Source: Lachnospiraceae bacterium
Lineage (GTDB): Bacteria; Bacillota; Clostridia; Lachnospirales; Lachnospiraceae
Assembly (NCBI GenBank): GCA_003453515.1
Contig: DMLD01000089.1
Coordinates: 1 to 7,886 of the forward strand
DNA: 7,886 nt
Reading direction: 5' to 3'
In this document: piece by piece, positions 6,166 to 7,886 of the stretch
Layout of the letters: each line of letters opens with the position of its first letter
Numbering within the stretch: the first letter of the stretch is position 1
The notes under the pieces: model-generated
The model's database searches: none
The model's input: the letters and a program-made list of their open reading frames with translations, nothing else
What the model was told of the DNA's origin: nothing
Made by a program: the position numbers and the translations under genes

Positions 6166-7110
6166 ATGTCGGATAAAGTTATCAATCAGATGCCGGTCAA
6201 GACGTGGAACTGGCTAAAGATGAATGAGGTACATATAGATATTCCCGATGATATGTGCGACGTGGCACCGATAGTGATACACGGAGATGAGGAAGACGGT
6301 CTGCGCGAGATGCCATTTGTCTTTAAAAACGGAAGCTCTACAGGTGGAAAAGTAGACATATCAGTGGATGAAGGCAAAAATCAGATAATTCTTATGGATT
6401 TTAAAGCTGAAAATGGTGACAGTGGCGATGGATTTGCAGCAGTTGATGTGAACATAACTCTGGAAAAGTCGTCGGAACTGACACTTGTACAGGTACACAG
6501 ATTGTCTGACAAATTTGTGATGACCAATACCATCAGGGCTGATATAGGGGAGAGAGCCGACTTTCATCTGATACAGGTTTTCCTCAGAGGAGCCAAGACT
6601 TATGTGGATGTAGAGGCAAAGCTCTCAAAGAGAAAGAGTGCTCTGCACATTGACACAGGTTATCTGACAACTGACGACAGACTGCTGGATATAAACTACA
6701 ATGCTCTCCACTCGGGTGCAAAGAGCACGTCCGATATCGATGTGTCGGGAGTTATGTGTGACCGGTCGAAAAAGAATTTCAGAGGAACGATCGACTTTAG
6801 GCTCGGAGCTGATCAGGCAAAGGGCAATGAGATCGAGAATGTCCTTGTGATGGATCCTGATGTAGTGAACAAGACTATACCCATAATCCTTTGCGAGGAA
6901 GAGGATGTCGAGGGTAACCACGGAGCTACGATAGGTCGCCTGAATGATGATATGGTCTACTATATGAGATCAAGAGGCTTGGATGATGAGACTATCCGCG
7001 AGATGATGAAGGTGGCGCCGATCGACGCGGTGCTTAGACGCATCCCTGACAGGGCGAGAGAGTTTCGTGACAGGATCAGGAACGAGGAGGGATTGACCGA
7101 TGAGCAGTAA
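6166..7110 (+). CDS. sufD: Fe-S cluster assembly protein SufD (short form)
   Basis: SufD is the SufB paralogue that completes the SufBC2D scaffold and helps bring iron to the nascent cluster. The 314-residue protein begins MSDKVINQMPVKTWNWLKMN, so it starts near the PV-TWNWL motif and lacks most of the N-terminal helical domain of the 420-440 residue SufD of E. coli or Bacillus. The beta-helix core shows SELTLVQVHRLSD and ADFHLIQVFLRGAKTYVDVEAKL. The C-terminal signature NHGATIGRLNDDMVYYMRSRGLDDETI carries His252, equivalent to E. coli His360 at the SufB-SufD interface. AGGAGAGG (6155-6162) sits 3 nt before the ATG, with its GGAG core at a normal distance. The gene overlaps the start of sufS by 11 bp. 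The short length is probably a lineage trait, since the ribosome site is clear and no upstream frame continues. Confidence 0.93.
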   Translation: MSDKVINQMPVKTWNWLKMNEVHIDIPDDMCDVAPIVIHGDEEDGLREMPFVFKNGSSTGGKVDISVDEGKNQIILMDFKAENGDSGDGFAAVDVNITLEKSSELTLVQVHRLSDKFVMTNTIRADIGERADFHLIQVFLRGAKTYVDVEAKLSKRKSALHIDTGYLTTDDRLLDINYNALHSGAKSTSDIDVSGVMCDRSKKNFRGTIDFRLGADQAKGNEIENVLVMDPDVVNKTIPIILCEEEDVEGNHGATIGRLNDDMVYYMRSRGLDDETIREMMKVAPIDAVLRRIPDRAREFRDRIRNEEGLTDEQ

Positions 7111-7886
7111 TGGCAGGATCACCAAAGAGGTCAGAAGGGACTATGCCTTTTTCAGAGCTGTCGATGCTGCGCTTGAAAGGGGAGAGAGAGGTCCGTCTGT
7201 CACAGCCTATCTTGACAATGCGGCTACAACGCAGCGCCCCGATCGTGTTATCGAGGCAGTAGAGGATTTTTACAGGACCATTAATTCAAACCCATTGAGG
7301 GGACTGTACGATATAAGCCTCAGGGCTACGGAGGAGTACGAGAGAGCGAGGGCGAGGGTCGCCCGGTTCATCGGAGCCTCGAGACCTGAGGAGATCATTT
7401 TTACTAAAAATGCCACGGAGTCGCTGAACCTTGTGGCTTTCAGTCTGTGTGAGGCAGTGCTCAAACCGGGTGATGAGATACTGGTCGGGATCATGGAGCA
7501 CCACAGCAACATGCTTCCGTGGAGAGCGGCAGCCAAGCGGCACGGCGCGAGCGTCAGGTATCTGGAGCCGATGAAAAGTGAGAATACTCAGACCGGTGAT
7601 GATGGTGATGTGCGCCAAGAAGCTGATATTGACGGGCTGATCACGCCTGAGATGTTTGAGGGAAGTTTAACCGAGAAAACCAAGATTGTTGCTATAACAC
7701 ATGTTTCCAATGTGTTCGGAAGAGAAAATGATATAAAGACATTTGCAAGGATATGTCATGACAGAGGGATCGTACTGGTTGCGGACGGAGCTCAGTCGGT
7801 GCCTCATACAAGAGTGGATGTGAGTGATCTGGATGTCGATTTTCTGGCGTTTTCGGGTCATAAGATGGGGGCTCCGATGGGGATCG
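7100..7886 (+). CDS. sufS: Cysteine desulfurase SufS, N-terminal part (cut by window edge)
   Basis: SufS is a PLP enzyme (class V aminotransferase fold) that converts cysteine to alanine and passes the sulfur as a persulfide to the SUF scaffold. The window contains 262 codons, from the ATG at 7100, inside the end of sufD (11-bp overlap, a different frame), which suggests translational coupling. Visible motifs are AYLDNAATTQRP (about residue 37 on), NATESLNLVA, EHHSN with His134 stacking on PLP, VADGAQ with Asp229, and SGHKMGAPMGI with Lys255 as the PLP lysine. The active-site cysteine and C-terminal domain lie beyond the window. A segment at about residues 158-176 (MKSENTQTGDDGDVRQEAD) is roughly 19 residues longer than the same loop in E. 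coli SufS. GAGG at 7086-7089 (AGGAGGGA region) gives a ribosome site. No frameshift is seen. Confidence 0.95.
   Translation, partial: MSSNGRITKEVRRDYAFFRAVDAALERGERGPSVTAYLDNAATTQRPDRVIEAVEDFYRTINSNPLRGLYDISLRATEEYERARARVARFIGASRPEEIIFTKNATESLNLVAFSLCEAVLKPGDEILVGIMEHHSNMLPWRAAAKRHGASVRYLEPMKSENTQTGDDGDVRQEADIDGLITPEMFEGSLTEKTKIVAITHVSNVFGRENDIKTFARICHDRGIVLVADGAQSVPHTRVDVSDLDVDFLAFSGHKMGAPMGI

Noticed and set aside
1..7886. Mobile elements, tRNA or rRNA genes, CRISPR arrays, prophage or defence genes
   Set aside because: No transposase, integrase, terminal repeats, regular spacer repeats or RNA gene signatures were seen. Gene content and codon use are uniform across the window.

Overview
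The window looks like chromosomal sequence from a Gram-positive, low-to-moderate GC bacterium of the Bacillota, most likely a member of the Clostridia (Lachnospiraceae-like). The grounds are a perfect CIRCE heat-shock operator in front of clpB, strong sigma-A type promoters and purine-rich Shine-Dalgarno sites, a VanW-domain envelope protein, and a SUF iron-sulfur operon in the order sufC-sufB-sufD-sufS. ATA isoleucine codons and AGA/AGG arginine codons are frequent in every gene. The taxon is inferred from these features and not from a search.

Layout. Positions 1-769 (minus strand) hold the 5' part of clpB, a disaggregase cut by the window edge inside its first ATPase domain. Positions 770-960 are a divergent regulatory region. 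It has a clpB promoter whose -35 box lies inside a CIRCE element, a separate perfect palindrome with no assigned regulator, and a promoter for the rightward genes. Positions 961-2373 encode a sodium:amino-acid (alanine/glycine-type, AGCS) symporter, and 2395-3759 encode a membrane-anchored VanW-domain protein. They are 21 bp apart and probably cotranscribed. No terminator is visible after the VanW gene. A near-consensus promoter (3775-3803) starts 15 bp past its stop and drives the suf operon: sufC (3882-4652), sufB (4670-6085), sufD (6166-7110) and sufS (7100 to the window end, partial).

How the genes work together. SufB, SufC and SufD form the ATP-dependent scaffold on which iron-sulfur clusters are assembled. 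SufS is the PLP-dependent cysteine desulfurase that supplies the sulfur. A SufU or other sulfur acceptor would be expected just downstream, outside the window. The key residues of SufC, SufB, SufD and SufS that fall in the window are present, so the operon appears functional. clpB belongs to the protein-quality stress response. The symporter/VanW pair is a housekeeping or envelope unit with no obvious link to its neighbours.

No undescribed multi-gene system was found; the coding content is conventional. The points that deserve a second look are in the non-coding DNA: the unassigned 19-bp palindrome between clpB and the symporter, a 12-bp palindrome at the suf promoter, and two degenerate copies of a hairpin-forming sequence, one before sufC and one before sufD. 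Two coding details are also noted: a short SufD, and an acidic insertion in SufS.
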